Origin: Pseudomonadota bacterium
GTDB lineage: Bacteria; Pseudomonadota; Alphaproteobacteria; Rhizobiales; Rhizobiaceae
NCBI GenBank assembly: GCA_020161665.1
Contig: JAIUPA010000010.1
Span: forward strand, 45,575 to 109,574
Reading direction: 5' to 3'
Length of the DNA: 64,000 nucleotides
A program made the position numbers and the translations under genes. Shown here one piece after another: positions 25,353 to 35,592 of this stretch (position 1 is the stretch's first letter; every line of letters begins with the position of its first letter). A model generated the notes under the pieces. That model did no database searches and was not told where the DNA came from. It saw only the letters and a list, made by a program, of their open reading frames with translations.

Positions 25353-25976
25353 ATGTCGCTCTATTATCTCGCCAAGGGCATCGTTCTGGGCCTCGCTATC
25401 GCCGCACCCGTGGGGCCGATCGGCATGCTCTGCATCAACCGCACGCTGGAACGCGGGTTCTGGGCCGGTGTGGCCGGTGGATTGGGAACGGCGCTGGCCG
25501 ATGGGCTTTATGCCTTCATGGCGGCCATGGGTTTTTCGGTTTTCGCGTTGTTTCTTGATAAGGTCTCGACGCCGCTGGCGCTTGTTGGCGGGCTGTTTCT
25601 GCTGTGGCTGGGCTGGCAGGCCTTCAAGCCCAAGCCGCCGCGCGCCGCTGCGAATGCGGGCGGTTCCGGGCTGATCAGCACGACGGCGGCAACCTTTGCG
25701 CTCACAATGACCAACCCGGCAACGATCCTGTCCTTTGCGGCGATCTTCGCGGGGCTGGGCTTGGCCGAAGCCGATGGCACGGGCAAGATTTTGGTGGTAG
25801 CCGGTGTCTTCCTCGGCTCCATGCTGTGGTGGGCGATCTTGAGCGGCGGCGTGGCGCTGGTTGAGAAGCGTCTGCCGGAGAGCTTTGTGGTCTGGGTGTC
25901 GCGCGCGTCCGGTGTCGTACTGGTCGGCTTCGGCCTTCTGGCCATCGCGACGGCGTTTTACCGGATGATGGGCTGA
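25353..25976 (+). CDS. LysE/RhtB-family amino acid exporter
   Basis: A 207-residue inner-membrane protein of the LysE family, which exports amino acids or related compounds. It has six hydrophobic segments (about 5-27, 41-63, 66-85, 112-138, 146-168 and 185-205). The family signature near the N-terminus is GLAIAAPVGPIGMLCINRTL, with the loop GFWAGVAGGLGTALADGLYA, and the conserved FALTMTNPATILSF segment comes later. The ATG at 25353 has GGAGG 7 nt upstream. It is presumably co-transcribed with and controlled by the Lrp gene just before it; the substrate cannot be read. Confidence 0.92.
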   Translation: MSLYYLAKGIVLGLAIAAPVGPIGMLCINRTLERGFWAGVAGGLGTALADGLYAFMAAMGFSVFALFLDKVSTPLALVGGLFLLWLGWQAFKPKPPRAAANAGGSGLISTTAATFALTMTNPATILSFAAIFAGLGLAEADGTGKILVVAGVFLGSMLWWAILSGGVALVEKRLPESFVVWVSRASGVVLVGFGLLAIATAFYRMMG

Positions 25977-25979
25977 TTC

Positions 25980-26207
25980 TCAGTCGCGCAGGATCGTTTT
26001 CAGCACGTCCCACATATCGGCGCCGGTCTCGAAAACGGAGGCGTTGGCCTGATAGTCGATTTTCGCACCTATCATGTCGTAAAGGTTCTGCTCCATGCTG
26101 CTCGTGGAGCTTTCCGGATGGGCAACATTCTGGGCAACCTTCGCCATGCGGTTCGATGCGTTCTGCATGCCGCTGACGGAGGTGGAAAGAATGGCAGAGA
26201 TCGACAT
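25980..26207 (-). CDS. mini-protein resembling the D0 ends of flagellar rod/hook proteins
   Basis: A 75-residue protein. Residues 1-30 (ISAILSTSVSGMQNASNRMA then KVAQNVA) look like the N-terminal rod helix of FlgB/FlgC/FlgG. Residues 38-75 (EQNLYDMIGAKIDYQANA then SVFETGADMWDVLKTI) look like the C-terminal helix of FlgC and its relatives. The long middle part of those proteins is absent; only a short PESSTSS linker joins the two. It is convergent with the exporter gene, whose stop lies 3 bp away. No flagellar genes are nearby. It might pack like a D0 coiled-coil in the flagellum or be a decayed fragment, but its ends are complete and in frame. Confidence 0.6.
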   Translation of the reverse strand: MSISAILSTSVSGMQNASNRMAKVAQNVAHPESSTSSMEQNLYDMIGAKIDYQANASVFETGADMWDVLKTILRD

Positions 26208-26300
26208 GGGCCTGTTCCGGTTAAGATCAGGCCATTCTAGCGCCATTCCCTTAGAAAAGACTTTATGCGGTCAGGCGTGTCTGTGCCGTCCTGAAACAGA

Positions 26301-26323
26301 AAGGGCGGCTTTTCGCCGCCCTT
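26301..26323 (-). terminator. terminator of the gcvTHP operon
   Basis: AAGGGCGGC / GCCGCCCTT, 9 bp with a 5-nt loop, lies 13 nt after the gcvP stop. Reading on the minus strand it is followed by TTCTGTTTC, a moderate U-rich tail. Confidence 0.75.
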
Positions 26324-26336
26324 GCCATGCTTTGGA

Positions 26337-29201
26337 TTACTCCGCCGCGTCCATGTAGCTTTCCACCGGCGGGCAGGTGCACACCAGATTGCGGTCGCCG
26401 TAAACATTGTCGATACGGTTGACCGGCGACCAGTACTTGTCGATGCGGAAGGCACCGGGCGGGAAGCAGGCCTGTTCGCGGCTATAGGGACGATCCCACT
26501 CGCCGACGAGGTCTTCCACCGTATGCGGCGCGTTCTTCAGCGGGTTGTTGTCCTTGTCGGCGCGGCCTTCCTCGATGTCGCGGGCTTCCTCACGGATGGC
26601 CAGCATGGCATCGCAGAAACGGTCGAGTTCCGCCTTGGTTTCCGACTCGGTCGGCTCGATCATCAGCGTACCGGCGACCGGCCAGCTCATGGTCGGTGCA
26701 TGGAAGCCGCAATCCACCAGACGCTTGGCAATATCGTCCACCGTCACGCCAGCGGAAACCGCCAGCGGGCGCGTGTCGAGAATGCACTCATGCGCAACAC
26801 GGCCGGTCTTCGACTTGTAGAGCACATCATATGCGCCCTTCAGCCTTGCCGCGATATAGTTGGCATTGAGGATCGCGACCTTGGTGGCCTGCGTCAGGCC
26901 TTCGCCGCCCATCATCAGCACGTAGGACCAGGAGATCGGCAGGATCGACGGCGAACCGAAGGGGGCCGCCGAAACCGCACCCGGCTTGCCATCTGTGGCC
27001 GGATGGCCGGGCAGGTGGGGCGCAAGATGCGCCTTGACGCCAATCGGACCCATGCCGGGACCGCCGCCGCCATGCGGAATGCAGAAGGTCTTGTGCAGGT
27101 TGAGATGCGAAACGTCGGAGCCGATGTCGCCGGGGCGGGCAAGGCCGACCATGGCGTTCATGTTGGCGCCGTCGAGATAGACCTGACCGCCATGGGCGTG
27201 GGTGATCTCGCAGATTTCGCGCACCGTTTCCTCAAACACACCATGCGTCGAGGGATAGGTGATCATGCAGCAGGAAAGATCTGCGGCATGGTCCTCGGCC
27301 TTGGCCCGGAAATCGTCAATGTCGATGTCGCCATTGTCCAGAACCTTGACCGGAACCACCTTCATGCCAACCATCTGGGCCGACGCCGGATTGGTGCCGT
27401 GGGCCGAGGTGGGGATGAGGCAGACATTGCGATGTGCCTGACCCTGCGCAATGTGGTAATTGCGGATGGTCAGAAGGCCGGCATATTCGCCCTGCGCGCC
27501 GGAATTCGGCTGCATGGAGAAGGCATCATAGCCAGTGATGGCGCACAGCTTTTCCGTCAGATCCACGATCATCTCGCGATAACCGACGGCCTGATCAACC
27601 GGCACGAAGGGATGGATATCCGAAAACTCCGGCCAGGTGATCGGCAGCATTTCCACCGTGGCATTGAGCTTCATCGTGCAGGAGCCGAGCGGGATCATGG
27701 CGCGGTCGAGCGCCAGATCGCGGTCCGAAAGACGGCGGATATAGCGCGTCATTTCGCTTTCGGCGCGGTTCATGTGGAAGATCGGATGCGTCAGGTATTC
27801 GCTGGCGCGCGCCAGATCGGCCGGCAAGCGGTACTCCGGCTCGAATTCACCCACTTCGAAATTGCCGCCGAAGGCGCGCCAGACGGCTTCCAGCGTTGCC
27901 GGGCGCGTGCGCTCGTCAAGGCTGATGCCGATCTTCGTGTTCCCGACCTTGCGAAGGTTCACGCCTTCCGCCACAGCCGCGCGCAGGATGAGGCCCTGCA
28001 TGTGACCGGCTTCCACCGTGAAGGTATCGAAGAAGGTTTCCGGCTCGATGGCATAACCGAGCTTTTCCAGCCCCTTGGCCATCAGAACGGCCTTCTGGTG
28101 AACCTGCTGGGCAATCGCCATCAGGCCCTTCGGGCCGTGGAACACGGCATACATGGAGGCCATGACGGCGAGCAGAACCTGCGCGGTGCAGATGTTCGAG
28201 GTCGCCTTTTCGCGGCGGATGTGCTGCTCGCGGGTCTGGAGAGACAGGCGATAGGCGCGGTTGCCGCGGCTATCAACCGAAACACCGACCAGACGGCCCG
28301 GCATGGAGCGCTTGATGGCGTCCTTGACGGCCATGTAGGCGGCATGCGGCCCACCATAGCCCACCGGCACGCCAAAGCGCTGGGTGGAGCCGATGGCGAT
28401 ATCGGCACCCATTTCGCCCGGCGACTTCAAAAGCGTCAGCGCCAGCGGATCAGCCGAAACGGCGGCAATCGCGCCGGTCTGGTGCAGGCGGGCAATCAGG
28501 CCGGAAAAGTCATGCACATGGCCGTAGGTGCCGGGATACTGGAAGAGTGCGCCGAACACATCCACCGGATCGAGATCCGTGAAGGGATTGCCGACGATCA
28601 CCTTCCAGCCGAGCGGTTCGGCGCGGGTTTCGATGAGCGCGATCACCTGCGGGTGGCAGGCCTCGTCCACGAAGAAGGCATTGGCCTTCGACTTGGCAAC
28701 GCGCTGGCACATGGCCATGGCTTCAGCGGCAGCGGTCGCTTCATCGAGCAGCGAGGCATTGGCGACATCAAGGCCGGTGAGGTCCGTGATCATCGTCTGG
28801 AAGTTAAGGAGCGCCTCAAGACGGCCTTGCGAAATCTCCGGCTGGTAGGGCGTATAGGCCGTGTACCAGGCGGGATTTTCCAGAATGTTACGCTGGATGA
28901 CCGGCGGCGTGATCGTGCCGTAGTAGCCCTGGCCGATGAGCGAGACGAGAACCTTGTTCTTGTTCGCCGTCTCCCGCAGCTTATCGAGCGCTTCGCGTTC
29001 GGTCATGGGCTCGCCCAGCGTCAGCGGCGTCTGCTGGCGGATGGAGGCGGGCACCGTGTCGTTGATCATCGCATCAAGCGACGGATAGCCGATGACCTTC
29101 AGCATATCGGCCATTTCAACCGGCGAGGGGCCGATATGGCGACGATTGGCGAAGTCGTACGGCTGGTAATCCGTAAAGTGGAATTCGGTGGGCGTCGTCA
29201 T
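26337..29201 (-). CDS. gcvP: glycine dehydrogenase (decarboxylating), P protein
   Basis: The PLP-dependent P protein decarboxylates glycine and passes the aminomethyl group to the lipoyl arm of GcvH. At 954 residues it is the long single-chain form, made of two PLP-fold halves. It opens [11 protein letters not shown], has [19 protein letters not shown] in the first half, and the PLP lysine in [19 protein letters not shown] in the second half, with [12 protein letters not shown]. Its start overlaps the gcvH stop by 1 nt (TGATG), indicating translational coupling. It is the last gene of gcvT-gcvH-gcvP. A long open frame on the opposite strand is a composition artefact. Confidence 0.98.
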   Translation of the reverse strand: MTTPTEFHFTDYQPYDFANRRHIGPSPVEMADMLKVIGYPSLDAMINDTVPASIRQQTPLTLGEPMTEREALDKLRETANKNKVLVSLIGQGYYGTITPPVIQRNILENPAWYTAYTPYQPEISQGRLEALLNFQTMITDLTGLDVANASLLDEATAAAEAMAMCQRVAKSKANAFFVDEACHPQVIALIETRAEPLGWKVIVGNPFTDLDPVDVFGALFQYPGTYGHVHDFSGLIARLHQTGAIAAVSADPLALTLLKSPGEMGADIAIGSTQRFGVPVGYGGPHAAYMAVKDAIKRSMPGRLVGVSVDSRGNRAYRLSLQTREQHIRREKATSNICTAQVLLAVMASMYAVFHGPKGLMAIAQQVHQKAVLMAKGLEKLGYAIEPETFFDTFTVEAGHMQGLILRAAVAEGVNLRKVGNTKIGISLDERTRPATLEAVWRAFGGNFEVGEFEPEYRLPADLARASEYLTHPIFHMNRAESEMTRYIRRLSDRDLALDRAMIPLGSCTMKLNATVEMLPITWPEFSDIHPFVPVDQAVGYREMIVDLTEKLCAITGYDAFSMQPNSGAQGEYAGLLTIRNYHIAQGQAHRNVCLIPTSAHGTNPASAQMVGMKVVPVKVLDNGDIDIDDFRAKAEDHAADLSCCMITYPSTHGVFEETVREICEITHAHGGQVYLDGANMNAMVGLARPGDIGSDVSHLNLHKTFCIPHGGGGPGMGPIGVKAHLAPHLPGHPATDGKPGAVSAAPFGSPSILPISWSYVLMMGGEGLTQATKVAILNANYIAARLKGAYDVLYKSKTGRVAHECILDTRPLAVSAGVTVDDIAKRLVDCGFHAPTMSWPVAGTLMIEPTESETKAELDRFCDAMLAIREEARDIEEGRADKDNNPLKNAPHTVEDLVGEWDRPYSREQACFPPGAFRIDKYWSPVNRIDNVYGDRNLVCTCPPVESYMDAAE

Positions 29202-29563
29202 CAGGCAATCATGTCCTTGTAGGCGGCTTCGTCCATCAGGCTGTCGAGGTCAGCCACGTTGGCGAGCTTCAGCTTGAAGAACCAGCCTGCGCCCTGCGGG
29301 TCGGAGTTGACGAGCGACGGGTCGTCGACAATCGCCTGATTGATTTCAACCACTTCACCCTTCAGCGGGCAGTAGACATCCGAGGCGGCCTTGACCGATT
29401 CAACGGTGGCGGCTTCCTGATCCTGATCGAAGGTAGCGCCTTCTTCCGGCAGTTCCACGAAAACGAGGTCGCCGAGCTGTTCGGCAGCGTGGTGGGTAAT
29501 GCCGACGGTGGCGACATCGCCTTCAAGCTTCAGCCACTCGTGTTCCTTGGTGAATTTCAGCAT
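29201..29563 (-). CDS. gcvH: glycine cleavage system H protein
   Basis: GcvH is the lipoylated shuttle of the glycine cleavage system. The 120-residue protein has the lipoate attachment Lys58 within [15 protein letters not shown], flanked by [11 protein letters not shown] at the start and [17 protein letters not shown] later. It needs lipoate; lipA lies about 18 kb away in the same window. The gene begins 30 bp after gcvT, at the ATG at 29563 with GGAGAG upstream, and overlaps gcvP by 1 nt. Confidence 0.98.
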   Translation of the reverse strand: MLKFTKEHEWLKLEGDVATVGITHHAAEQLGDLVFVELPEEGATFDQDQEAATVESVKAASDVYCPLKGEVVEINQAIVDDPSLVNSDPQGAGWFFKLKLANVADLDSLMDEAAYKDMIA

Positions 29564-29593
29564 GGGTTCTCTCCGGAAATAGATTGTACGGTT

Positions 29594-30733
29594 TTAGCGT
29601 TTGTAGGTGGGCGTAATGAAGGGAAGCTGCGCGACGGTCATGGGCAGATATTTGCCGCGCACCTCAGCATAGATCGTGGTGCCGTTGGTGGCATAGGCGG
29701 TGGGCACATAGCCCATGGCAACCGGGCCTTCGACCGAGGGACCAAAGCCGCCGGAGGTCACTTCGCCGATTTCCGTCTTGCCTTCGGCATCGGCAAAAAG
29801 CTTGGAATGGCCACGCACCGGGGCCTTGCCTTCGGCCTTGAGGCCAACGCGGCGGCGCGATGCACCATTTTCGAGCTGCGCCAGAATGACAGCCGCTCCG
29901 GGGAAACCGCCCTCGCGCGCGCCACCTGTTCGGCGGGCCTTCTGCATGGCCCATTCAAGGCCAGCTTCAACCGGCGTCGTCGTGGTGTCAATATCGCTGC
30001 CATAAAGACAGAGACCGGCTTCGAGACGCAGCGAGTCGCGCGCGCCAAGACCAATCGGCTCGACTTCTTCCATCGCGAGCAGGGCCTCGGCTAGTTCCAC
30101 CGTCTTGTCGGCGGGAACGGAGATTTCATAGCCATCTTCACCGGAATATCCGGTGCGCGAGACAACGCAAGGCTCGCCGACAAGCGTCACCGCACGGGCG
30201 TCCATGAACTTCATCTCGGCCACGTCCGGGGCGAGACGGGCAAGGGCGGCTTGCGCCTTCGGCCCCTGAAGCGCCAGAAGACCCCGGTCGAAATGGGCGG
30301 TGACATCGCAGGTCGCACCCAGATGCGTGGCCATATGGGCGAAATCGGCGTCCTTGCAGGCGGCGTTGACGACGATATAGAAATGATCGCCCATGTTGAC
30401 GATCATCAGGTCGTCGAGAATGCCGCCGGTGTCATTGGTAAAAAGCGCATAGCGCTGGCGCCCGGCCGCAACGCTCAAGACATCCACCGGCACAAGGCTT
30501 TCCAGCGCAAGGGCGGCATCGGCATTGTTGCCGGACTTCGCCTTCACGATGACCTGACCCATGTGGGAAACGTCAAACAGGCCAGCGCTCTGGCGGGTCT
30601 GCAGGTGTTCCTTCAAAACGCCAGCGGGATATTGCACCGGCATATCATAGCCCGCGAACGGCACCATGCGCGCGCCCAGCGATACATGCAGGGCATGAAG
30701 GGGAGTTTTTTTCAGGTCAGCCGATTCGCTCAA
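29594..30733 (-). CDS. gcvT: glycine cleavage system aminomethyltransferase, T protein
   Basis: GcvT transfers the aminomethyl carbon from GcvH to tetrahydrofolate and frees ammonia. The 379-residue protein has MVPFAGYDMPVQYPAGV at about 23-39, FDVSHMGQV, the folate-site segment RTGYSGEDGYEIS, and GLGARDSLRLEAGLCLYG with its catalytic Asp region. The start is a TTG codon at 30733: an ideal GGAGG lies 5 nt before it, the product opens MSESADLKKTPL, and the next in-frame ATG (residue 22) would remove part of the fold. It follows a tandem glycine riboswitch. Confidence 0.97.
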   Translation of the reverse strand: MSESADLKKTPLHALHVSLGARMVPFAGYDMPVQYPAGVLKEHLQTRQSAGLFDVSHMGQVIVKAKSGNNADAALALESLVPVDVLSVAAGRQRYALFTNDTGGILDDLMIVNMGDHFYIVVNAACKDADFAHMATHLGATCDVTAHFDRGLLALQGPKAQAALARLAPDVAEMKFMDARAVTLVGEPCVVSRTGYSGEDGYEISVPADKTVELAEALLAMEEVEPIGLGARDSLRLEAGLCLYGSDIDTTTTPVEAGLEWAMQKARRTGGAREGGFPGAAVILAQLENGASRRRVGLKAEGKAPVRGHSKLFADAEGKTEIGEVTSGGFGPSVEGPVAMGYVPTAYATNGTTIYAEVRGKYLPMTVAQLPFITPTYKR

Positions 30734-30804
30734 TTACGCCTCCGGGGTTTGCGCGACGGTGGTCACACAGGCTCGTCATGCGCGGACGCATTTCGTCCGC
30801 AATT

Positions 30805-30982
30805 CGAGCCCCCTCTGTCCTTGTCGCCTGAGATTGTTATCCCTTCGGCGAGCCTTCCCTTCAAGGGGCAAGACTTCTCTCCAGAGTCGTATTCGTGTCT
30901 GCTGGTCCTTTTGCCTGAGAGTTTCCGGGGCGGTTGCTCCTTCGGCACTGGCGTTACGACCAGCTTCTCCCAACAGACTGCC
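30805..30982 (-). ncRNA. tandem glycine riboswitch upstream of gcvT
   Basis: On the minus strand the RNA has the two-aptamer glycine riboswitch layout. Aptamer 1 runs from GTCTGTTGGGAGAAG, with core GCCGAAGGAGCAA, then CTCTCAGGCAAAAGGACC, closed by CCAGCAGAC. A short linker follows. Aptamer 2 begins CTCTGGAGAGA, with core GCCGAAGGGATAACA, then ATCTCAGGCGACAAGGACA and closing GAGGG. The P1 arms pair in both (GTCTGTTGG with CCAGCAGAC; CTCTG with CAGAG). It ends about 70 nt before the gcvT TTG start, and glycine is expected to switch on gcvTHP. In the rest of the 315-bp gap, a hairpin GCGGACG / CGTCCGC lies at 30782-30800, possibly in the expression platform. Confidence 0.93.
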
Positions 30983-30986
30983 CGCC

Positions 30987-31014
30987 ATTATCCGGCCAAT
31001 GGCATGCTTGGCAA
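30987..31014 (-). promoter_or_regulatory. candidate gcv promoter
   Basis: On the minus strand TTGCCA (31009-31014), a 16-bp spacer and GATAAT (30987-30992). The expected start of transcription is near 30980, right at the beginning of the riboswitch, which supports the call. Confidence 0.55.
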
Positions 31015-31048
31015 GGGGGGTGACGCAAACACTTCACAGGAGGTGGGA

Positions 31049-31969
31049 CTAAAGAAGCAGGTAATCCTTCGGCTGGGGAAGCTCCGGAAGGTCTTTTTCG
31101 CCGAGCGCCTCGCGCACCGAAAGACAGGCGATATCGGCCATCGCGACCAGGGCAAGGTCATTTTCTTCCGTGCCGAACGGGTTTTCCAGTTCGTCACTGA
31201 GGGCATCCAGTGAAAAGAACGTATAGGCGACGATTGCGGCCGCGATGGGCGTGGACCAGGAGAGGAGATCGGCAAAGCCGAAGGGCAGCAGAAAACAGAA
31301 AATATAGGCGGTGCGATGCAGAAGCAGTGTGTAGCCGAAAGGGACGGGCGTTAGCTGAATGCGTTCGCAAGAGACCTGCCGATGGGCGAGGTCGGTCAAT
31401 GTGCGATCGATCATCTGGAGCATGATGTCGCTGATCAATCCCTTGCGCATCGCTTCGGTCAGTTCCTGCGATATCACTTCGAGGATCGCCGTCGGCGGAT
31501 TGCGGCTGATTTCACAACGTGCGGCAAGGTCGGCGTCCATCAGCGGCAGGGCCTTGTTTTCGGCACCGGGGCGCAGGTGCGGCACCATGATCTGCGAATG
31601 GGCCATAATGAGCGTCAAAACACGTCGGCGGATCGCTTCGCCCTCATCGGTACCCGATAGCACCATGGTTTGGCGGATCATGGTCCGGGCGTAGAGGATC
31701 ATGTCGCCCAATTGCTTGCGCGCCTCCCACCAGCGGTCATAGCAGGCATTGTTGCGGAAGCTGAGGAAGATCGAGAGTGCAATACCGAGCAGGGTGAACG
31801 GACCCGAGCTGTTGTAAAACGGCAGGAATTGCGGGTTCACATGATGAATGTAGACGATGATCGTCGAGATCAGGGCCACGGAGGCAATCTGCGGCCAGAG
31901 CTTCGCCAGCATCGTTCCGCGCCGGATGAAAAACAGCTTGAGCAGGGTGGGGCGGGGATGAACGATCAT
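31049..31969 (-). CDS. bestrophin-like membrane protein (UPF0187)
   Basis: A 306-residue bestrophin-family protein. Animal and bacterial bestrophins form pentameric anion or cation channels. The family marks are HPRPTLLKLFFIRRGTML at the N-terminus, FTLLGIALSIFLSFRNNACY followed by DRWWEARKQLG (about residues 58-88), the HRTAYIFCFLLPFG segment and the conserved DALSDELENPFG near 256-267. There are four or so hydrophobic segments. The ion is not known from the sequence. It lies upstream of the glycine riboswitch promoter on the same strand, with its stop 35 bp from the gcv -35, and I see no terminator between them. Confidence 0.9.
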   Translation of the reverse strand: MIVHPRPTLLKLFFIRRGTMLAKLWPQIASVALISTIIVYIHHVNPQFLPFYNSSGPFTLLGIALSIFLSFRNNACYDRWWEARKQLGDMILYARTMIRQTMVLSGTDEGEAIRRRVLTLIMAHSQIMVPHLRPGAENKALPLMDADLAARCEISRNPPTAILEVISQELTEAMRKGLISDIMLQMIDRTLTDLAHRQVSCERIQLTPVPFGYTLLLHRTAYIFCFLLPFGFADLLSWSTPIAAAIVAYTFFSLDALSDELENPFGTEENDLALVAMADIACLSVREALGEKDLPELPQPKDYLLL

Positions 31970-32024
31970 GGCAATCTTGTCTTCTGGGAAATATAATTTC
32001 CTATAAGGGAATGTAAGCGGTCAC

Positions 32025-33245
32025 TCAAGGCCGCAGGCGTAGAATCGGGCAGGGTGAACCTGCCGCAAGCAGGGGTGCGTTGGGCGGACGAATGATGAGG
32101 CAATTCGAGGTCGCGAGGATTTTCACCTGCGATGAGTCTTGCTTGCGGGCAGGCGAAACAGCGTTCGTTCCGGCATCCGTTGTCGCCAGAAGGGCGCGCA
32201 CATAATCCTGCCGGTGGTCATTGGCCGGAAGATCAACGGTTGCAACCGCCGTCTCCAGCCGGTTGACCGGCGACAGCCCGGCCCGATGGCGGATCAGCGG
32301 TTCAACGAACAGGATCGCGCAGACCAGCGTCGACACGGGATTTCCGGGCAAACCCAGAACCTGCATGCCGTTCAACTGCCCCACCATGAGGGGCTTACCG
32401 GGGCGCATGGCGATTTTCCAGAAATCGAGCGTCATGCCGAGGCTTTTCATCACCGGCTGAACGAGGTCATGATCGCCGACAGACGCGCCGCCCAGCGTGA
32501 TCAGAATATCGGCCTGTTCCATCTCGGCGCGACGCACCGCCGCGATGATGGCGGCCTCATCGTCACGGGCTATGCCAAGGTCGATCACTTCGGCTCCAGC
32601 CTGTCGGGCGAGCGCCGCCACGCCATAGACGCTGGAGGCGACGATCTGGTCCGCCGTGCGCGGTTCGCCGGGACGCACCAACTCGTCACCCGTCGCAAGG
32701 ATCGCCACACGTGGCCTGCGAAGCACCTGCAGCGCCGCATGGTCCATGGCGGCCGCGAGCGTCAGGGATGCGAAATCAAGCACCTGCCCGGCGGTCAGAA
32801 GCACATCACCCTCGGCGAAATCTTGACCCCGGCGACGGATATTCGCGCCCTTGGCAGCGGCTTGGGCGATGCGGATGCGATCCGCGCCCAGCTTTTCGGT
32901 GTTTTCCTGAATGATGATGGCATCCGCGCCATTTGGCAGCGGCGCACCCGTCAAGATGCGAACGGCCTGACCCTGTCCAAGCGTTCCCTGCCATGCAGCA
33001 CCCGCCGCCGACGTGCCGACAATATCGAACGCCGCACCGGCGATCTGCGCGTCCTCGAAACGTACCGCGTAGCCATCCATGGCAGAGGCGTCGAAGGGAG
33101 GCTGCGTGAGGCGGGCTTTGAGGTCGTCCGCCAGTACCCGGCCATCGGCTTCCATGAGGGAAACCGTTTCCGTTTCCGTCATCAATGCCCCGGCAGCCAG
33201 AATGCGGGCCAGCGCTTCGTCAACGGGAAGCAGGGGAGACGCCAT
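32025..33245 (-). CDS. moeA: molybdopterin molybdenumtransferase MoeA
   Basis: MoeA inserts molybdate into adenylylated molybdopterin, the last step to Mo cofactor. The 406-residue protein has the N-terminal MoeA domain (FDASAMDGYAVR near residue 50; ILTGAPLPNGADAII), the MoCF/MPT-binding domain (VAILATGDELVRPGE; ITLGGASVGDHDLV; IAMRPGKPLMVG; LGLPGNPVSTLV) and a C-terminal beta-barrel domain. It starts 4 bp after the moaC stop and follows trpC and trpD on the minus strand. In the rhizobia I remember, lexA comes next; here a bestrophin-like gene does. Confidence 0.96.
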   Translation of the reverse strand: MASPLLPVDEALARILAAGALMTETETVSLMEADGRVLADDLKARLTQPPFDASAMDGYAVRFEDAQIAGAAFDIVGTSAAGAAWQGTLGQGQAVRILTGAPLPNGADAIIIQENTEKLGADRIRIAQAAAKGANIRRRGQDFAEGDVLLTAGQVLDFASLTLAAAMDHAALQVLRRPRVAILATGDELVRPGEPRTADQIVASSVYGVAALARQAGAEVIDLGIARDDEAAIIAAVRRAEMEQADILITLGGASVGDHDLVQPVMKSLGMTLDFWKIAMRPGKPLMVGQLNGMQVLGLPGNPVSTLVCAILFVEPLIRHRAGLSPVNRLETAVATVDLPANDHRQDYVRALLATTDAGTNAVSPARKQDSSQVKILATSNCLIIRPPNAPLLAAGSPCPILRLRP

Positions 33246-33249
33246 GCGG

Positions 33250-33741
33250 TTAAGCGCCTTCTCGACGGTAGTCGCCGGATTTTCCGCCGCTCTTTTCCAA
33301 GAGGCGAATGCCGCCGATCTCCATGCCCTTCTCGATGGCCTTGGCCATATCGTAGATGGTGAGGCAGGCGACGGAAACGGCGGTCAGTGCTTCCATTTCC
33401 ACGCCCGTGCGTCCAGTGAGCTTGACTGTCGCCGTCACGCGAAGGCCGGGCAGGGCGCTGTCTTCGGCAATATCGACGGTCACTTTACTGAGCGCCAGCG
33501 GATGACAAAGCGGAATGAGGTCGGCGGTCTTCTTGGCGGCCATGATGCCCGCCAGACGCGCTGTGCCGATCACATCGCCCTTTTTGGCATTACCTGCGAG
33601 AATGGTCGCCAGCGTTTCGGCACGCATTCGCACATGGCCTTCCGCCACAGCCTCGCGCTGCGTTTCGGCTTTGTCGCCCACATCGACCATATGGGCCGCC
33701 CCGGTGGCATCCAGATGTGTGAGGCCACCTGCGCCGGACAT
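33250..33741 (-). CDS. moaC: cyclic pyranopterin monophosphate synthase MoaC
   Basis: MoaC converts the MoaA product of GTP into cyclic pyranopterin monophosphate, the first stable Mo-cofactor intermediate. The 163-residue protein carries the active-site segments [51 protein letters not shown] and [20 protein letters not shown], all strongly conserved. Its start overlaps the trpC stop by 1 nt (TGATG), so translation is probably coupled. MoaA is not in the window. MoeA follows 4 bp later. Confidence 0.97.
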   Translation of the reverse strand: MSGAGGLTHLDATGAAHMVDVGDKAETQREAVAEGHVRMRAETLATILAGNAKKGDVIGTARLAGIMAAKKTADLIPLCHPLALSKVTVDIAEDSALPGLRVTATVKLTGRTGVEMEALTAVSVACLTIYDMAKAIEKGMEIGGIRLLEKSGGKSGDYRREGA

Positions 33742-34544
33742 CAGGCCGCGTCCTTGCCTTCGAGCAGAAGGCGGGTGGCAGCGGTCACGTCGTCCTTGCG
33801 CATGAGGCTTTCGCCGACAAGGAAGGTCGAAATGCCAACCTTGGTCAGGCGCGTGCAGTCATCAAAGGTGAAGATGCCGCTTTCGCCGACGAGCAGGCGA
33901 TCATCCGGTACCATGGCGGCCAGACGCTCGCTGACGGCCAGATCCACCTCGAAGGTGCGCAGGTTGCGGTTGTTGATGCCAAGAAGCGGCGAGGCAAGTT
34001 TCAGCGCCCGCTCCATTTCGTCCTCGTCATGCACTTCCACCAGCACATCCATGCCCAGCGCAAAGGCTTCGTCTTCCAGACGGCGGGCATCGTCATCACT
34101 GAGCGAGGCCATGATGATCAGAATGCAATCGGCACCCCAGGCGCGGGCTTCATGCACCTGATATGTCTCAAACAGGAAATCCTTGCGCAGCGCCGGAAGG
34201 GCGCAGGCTTTGCGTGCCGCCGTCAGAAATTCCGGGGCACCCTGAAAGCTCGGGCGATCGGTCAGCACGGAGAGGCAGGCAGCGCCACCCGCTTCATAGG
34301 CCTTGGCAAGTGCAGGCGGATCGAAATCCGGGCGGATCAGGCCCTTGGAGGGGCTCGCCTTCTTGATTTCGGCAATCAGACCGAACTTGCCCTCGGCCTT
34401 CTTGGCCTTGAGGGCGTTCAGAAAGCCGCGCGGCGCGCTTTGATCGGCCATCATCGCCTTGAGATCGGCCAGCGAGACCGCAGCCTTGGCGGCGGCGATT
34501 TCCTCGCGCTTGTAGACTTCGATCTTCTTGAGAATATCGCTCAT
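33741..34544 (-). CDS. trpC: indole-3-glycerol-phosphate synthase TrpC
   Basis: TrpC closes the indole ring in tryptophan synthesis. The 267-residue TIM barrel shows [15 protein letters not shown] (catalytic Glu/Lys), [45 protein letters not shown] and the phosphate site LVGESGIF. It is the stand-alone form, with no TrpF domain. The start ATG at 34544 lies 10 bp after the trpD stop; an extended frame to 34586 would overlap trpD and lacks support. It shares its last base with the moaC start region. Confidence 0.97.
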   Translation of the reverse strand: MSDILKKIEVYKREEIAAAKAAVSLADLKAMMADQSAPRGFLNALKAKKAEGKFGLIAEIKKASPSKGLIRPDFDPPALAKAYEAGGAACLSVLTDRPSFQGAPEFLTAARKACALPALRKDFLFETYQVHEARAWGADCILIIMASLSDDDARRLEDEAFALGMDVLVEVHDEDEMERALKLASPLLGINNRNLRTFEVDLAVSERLAAMVPDDRLLVGESGIFTFDDCTRLTKVGISTFLVGESLMRKDDVTAATRLLLEGKDAA

Positions 34545-34554
34545 GGCTATTCGC

Positions 34555-35565
<1,011 letters not shown>

Positions 35566-35592
35566 GCTACGAAGTTCCCCGGACGTTTTGCT

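Noticed and set aside
26322..29222. A 966-residue open frame opposite gcvP, and similar long frames opposite purB (18-1724), trpD/ppiD (34528-37530), the pdh genes (41468-43555), sufB (18457-20043) and ntrY (55541-57577).
   Set aside because: They lie over strongly supported genes on the other strand, are rich in His, Arg and Gly, have no ribosome site or family motif, and are expected by chance at this GC content.
31049..31969. Bestrophin-like gene considered as a glycine transporter controlled by the riboswitch.
   Set aside because: It lies upstream of the riboswitch and of the gcv promoter, so the riboswitch cannot control it; the family forms ion channels.
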